Shown here piece after piece: positions 3,844 through 5,709 of a stretch of DNA of 5,709 nucleotides. The first letter of the stretch is position 1. Every line of letters begins with the position of its first letter. The stretch is from Myxococcota bacterium (GTDB lineage: Bacteria; Myxococcota; UBA4151). The stretch spans positions 1 to 5,709 of the forward strand of contig JAPKCE010000148.1 of the NCBI GenBank assembly GCA_028823075.1, in the 5' to 3' direction. The notes below the pieces were generated by a model, which saw only the letters and a list, made by a program, of their open reading frames with translations, searched no databases and was not told where the DNA came from. The position numbers and the translations under genes were made by a program.

Positions 3844-5709
3844 ATAAATGGCAAATTCTTATGCTTTGTTTCGGGCTTGCTGGTTGCCTCGAAGCCAAGC
3901 TTACCGATCATGAAGAAATTTCCGATAACGGTTGCACAGAACACAGCGAATGTTCAGCCGTCGCCTTGGGCATGGTTTGCGTCGATGGAGCCTGCGTAAC
4001 CGCCGGGGACGATTGGCAAGAGCCGGTTTGTGGCAATGATCGTGTGGAAGACGGCGAACAATGTGACGACGCCAACCGTGATAACGACGATGCTTGTTTA
4101 AATAATTGTAAGTTGGCCGTTTGCGGCGATGGCTTTGTGCGCAGCGACCTGAGCGAAGACGACGAAGGCTTTGAAGGCTGTGATGATGCTAACGAAGATG
4201 ACAGCGATGCTTGTCGAGACAGTTGCATTGCGGCGCGCTGCGGCGATGCAGTAACCCAAGCTGGTGTTGAGGGTTGCGACGATGGTAACCTCAGCGATCA
4301 AGATGCTTGCAGCAATGCCTGCGTTGTCGCGCGCTGCGGCGATGGAATTACGCGAGCCGATGCCGTTGACGGTTCCGCGGCTTATGAGGAATGTGACGAT
4401 GGCAACACATCCGACGACGATGACTGCCTTAACAATTGTCGAAACGCAGCCTGCGGCGACGCCGTGTTACGAGTTGACCTCGAGCCAGGTGATAATGGTT
4501 ATGAGGCCTGTGATGACGGCAACACCAACGACGATGATGGCTGCGTTGAAGATTGCGTGCTGGCCGAATGCGGCGATGGAAACCACCGCCTTGACCTCGA
4601 GTTGGGTGCTGAAGGTTTTGAGGCCTGTGATGATGGCAATGCAACCAACGGCGATGGTTGTCTAAACGCCTGCATCGTAGCGAGCTGCGGCGATAACGAA
4701 CTTCATATTGGTGAAGAAGAATGTGATGATGGTAACGACTCTAATGAGGATGCCTGCCTAACCGGTTGCCGCTTGGCAACTTGTGGCGACGGTTATGTGC
4801 GGGACGGCGTTGAAACTTGCGATGACGTCAACGACATCGACACGGATGAATGCACGAACGACTGCGGAAACGCGACTTGCGGTGATGGGGTGGTTCAAGC
4901 TGATGTCGAGGTCTGTGATGACGGCAACGAGTTTGACACCGACGCCTGTTTGAACAGTTGCCAGCTAGCGAGTTGCGGTGACGGGGTTCTGCACGCAGGC
5001 GTTGAAGCCTGTGATGATAGCAACGAAAGTAACACCGACGCCTGCGTCGAAGGCTGTGTGCTGGCGAGGTGCCAGGATGGGTTTACTCAAGATGGCGTCG
5101 AGGCATGTGACGACAACAATAACTCGGATGAAGATGCCTGTACGAATGCTTGTGAACTCAGCATTTGCGGCGACGGCTTTGTGCATAACGGAGTCGATGC
5201 TTGTGATGATGGCAACCAGCTCAACACAGACGGCTGTACCAACGCTTGCGCATTTGCTCGTTGCGGCGACGGCTATATTTATGCCGAAGTCGAGGATTGC
5301 GACGACGAGAACGTAGACAATAACGATGCTTGCCTCAACGACTGCTCGGCAGCGACCTGCGGTGATGGGATTGTGCGAGGCGACTTAGGCGCCGGCGAAC
5401 CAGGCTATGAGACTTGCGATGACAGTAACGCCGACGATTTCGACGCCTGTCCCGGCAATTGTCTCTCCGCTCGCTGCGGCGACGGTTATCCGTATTCCGA
5501 CGTAGAAGTCTGTGATGATGGCAACGCAATTGAAACCGACGCCTGCCGCAACGACTGCAGCGAAGCCTCCTGCGGTGATTCGATAACTCGTCTTGATCTC
5601 GCCGAGGGCGCCCAAGACTACGAGGCCTGCGACGACGGCAACCAGGCCGATAATGACGCCTGCCGCAACGACTGCAGCGAAGCCTCCTGCGGTGATTCGA
5701 TAACTCGTC
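3840..5709 (+). CDS. Large Cys-rich repeat lipoprotein, 5' part (runs off the right edge)
   Basis: An open frame of 623 codons runs from ATG at 3840 to the window end with no stop. The N-terminus is a lipoprotein signal, with Lys3, a hydrophobic stretch and the lipobox LAGC at 13-16, so Cys16 should be lipidated and the protein anchored to a membrane, probably the outer one. A small four-Cys module follows (Cys32, 38, 47, 52), then from Cys64 a tandem array of 16 complete repeats and the start of a 17th. Each repeat has four cysteines and many Asp/Glu/Asn residues, giving a very acidic, disulfide-braced rod; calcium binding by the CDDGN loops is possible but inferred. There is no strong ribosome site, but the start overlaps the stop of the preceding gene as ATGA, which suggests translational coupling. 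The repeat family matches the protein at the left edge. By analogy this is a surface or extracellular-matrix protein; adhesion and shielding are both possible. The C-terminal domain is not visible. Confidence 0.92.
   Translation, partial: MNKWQILMLCFGLAGCLEAKLTDHEEISDNGCTEHSECSAVALGMVCVDGACVTAGDDWQEPVCGNDRVEDGEQCDDANRDNDDACLNNCKLAVCGDGFVRSDLSEDDEGFEGCDDANEDDSDACRDSCIAARCGDAVTQAGVEGCDDGNLSDQDACSNACVVARCGDGITRADAVDGSAAYEECDDGNTSDDDDCLNNCRNAACGDAVLRVDLEPGDNGYEACDDGNTNDDDGCVEDCVLAECGDGNHRLDLELGAEGFEACDDGNATNGDGCLNACIVASCGDNELHIGEEECDDGNDSNEDACLTGCRLATCGDGYVRDGVETCDDVNDIDTDECTNDCGNATCGDGVVQADVEVCDDGNEFDTDACLNSCQLASCGDGVLHAGVEACDDSNESNTDACVEGCVLARCQDGFTQDGVEACDDNNNSDEDACTNACELSICGDGFVHNGVDACDDGNQLNTDGCTNACAFARCGDGYIYAEVEDCDDENVDNNDACLNDCSAATCGDGIVRGDLGAGEPGYETCDDSNADDFDACPGNCLSARCGDGYPYSDVEVCDDGNAIETDACRNDCSEASCGDSITRLDLAEGAQDYEACDDGNQADNDACRNDCSEASCGDSITR
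4029..5709 (+). repeat. Tandem array of 32- and 39-residue Cys-rich repeats (16 full, 1 partial)
   Basis: Repeats start at 4029, 4122, 4239, 4335, 4452, 4569, 4686, 4782, 4878, 4974, 5070, 5166, 5262, 5358, 5475, 5571 and 5688. The short form has cysteines at repeat positions 1, 13, 24 and 28 and the pattern CGDG, then CDDGN, DAC, xxxC. The long form adds seven residues (RxDLxxGxxGYE-like) before CDD. The order of lengths is 31-39-32-39-39-39, then seven of 32 in a row, then 39-32-39. Repeat 11 begins CQD rather than CGD. Codon use differs between most copies, so the array is ancient except at its right end. Confidence 0.92.
5538..5709 (+). repeat. Exact 55-bp direct duplication, offset 117 bp
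   Basis: Bases 5538-5592 are identical to 5655-5709, all 55 positions, and the second copy ends at the window edge. The base before each copy differs (c versus t). The 117-bp offset equals one long 39-residue repeat and keeps the frame. Other neighbouring repeats show many synonymous differences, so this copy is recent or reflects gene conversion. Confidence 0.9.

Noticed and set aside
4098..5615. Several open frames on the minus strand and in other plus frames across the repeat region.
   Set aside because: They are by-products of the biased Asp/Cys/Asn codons of the repeats, have low-complexity translations and lack ribosome sites.
1..5709. The window as a closed circle, with the right-edge lipoprotein continuing into the left-edge repeat protein.
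   Set aside because: The frames happen to join, but the seventeenth repeat would be cut to about eight residues before a new CGN repeat, which breaks the 32/39 phasing. The left gene also looks like it starts near its own first repeat.
4029..5709. A CRISPR array or other non-coding direct-repeat array.
   Set aside because: The periodicity is 96 or 117 bp, copies vary at synonymous positions and the frame stays open throughout, so it is a protein repeat.

Overview
The window reads as bacterial chromosomal DNA of moderate GC (about 53-57 % in two lines I counted by hand). It most likely comes from the Myxococcota / Bradymonadota part of the old Deltaproteobacteria. The main reason is that two of its five genes encode secreted proteins built from 'CGDG...CDDGN...DAC...C' cysteine-rich repeats, a hallmark of myxobacterial exoproteins. 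A third gene has the 'LGCGDDGCLAELGGALGV' domain common in deltaproteobacterial envelope proteins. The assignment is by family resemblance only.

Layout from left to right: (1) positions 1-785, plus strand, the 3' part of a cysteine-rich repeat protein ending in an unrecognised 4-Cys C-terminal domain; (2) 787-1995, minus strand, a complete cytochrome P450 resembling the CYP125/CYP142 steroid side-chain oxidase group, convergent with gene 1 and separated from it by one base; (3) 1996-2133, a 138-bp divergent regulatory region with two sites matching the KstR-type operator TnnAACnnGTTnnA, one of them inside a perfect 20-bp palindrome; (4) 2134-3021, plus strand, an enoyl-CoA hydratase/isomerase (crotonase) family enzyme with both catalytic glutamates; (5) 3085-3843, plus strand, an exported or membrane-anchored envelope protein; (6) 3840 to the window end, plus strand, a large cysteine-rich repeat lipoprotein with 16 full repeats and part of a 17th, start overlapping gene 5 by ATGA. 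No stretch of 300 bases lacks a gene.

Two functional themes appear. The P450 and the crotonase form a divergent pair that looks controlled by one TetR-type repressor. By analogy with the actinobacterial KstR regulon they may take part in oxidation and beta-oxidation of a sterol side chain or another branched lipid. The flanking genes are envelope or surface genes: an exported protein translationally coupled to a very acidic, disulfide-rich lipoprotein, and a second protein of the same repeat family on the other side of the metabolic pair.

The most notable observations are the KstR-like operators outside the usual actinobacterial setting, the correction of the P450 start that follows from them, and an exact 55-bp duplication at the right end of the window that may mark both recent repeat expansion and an assembly break.
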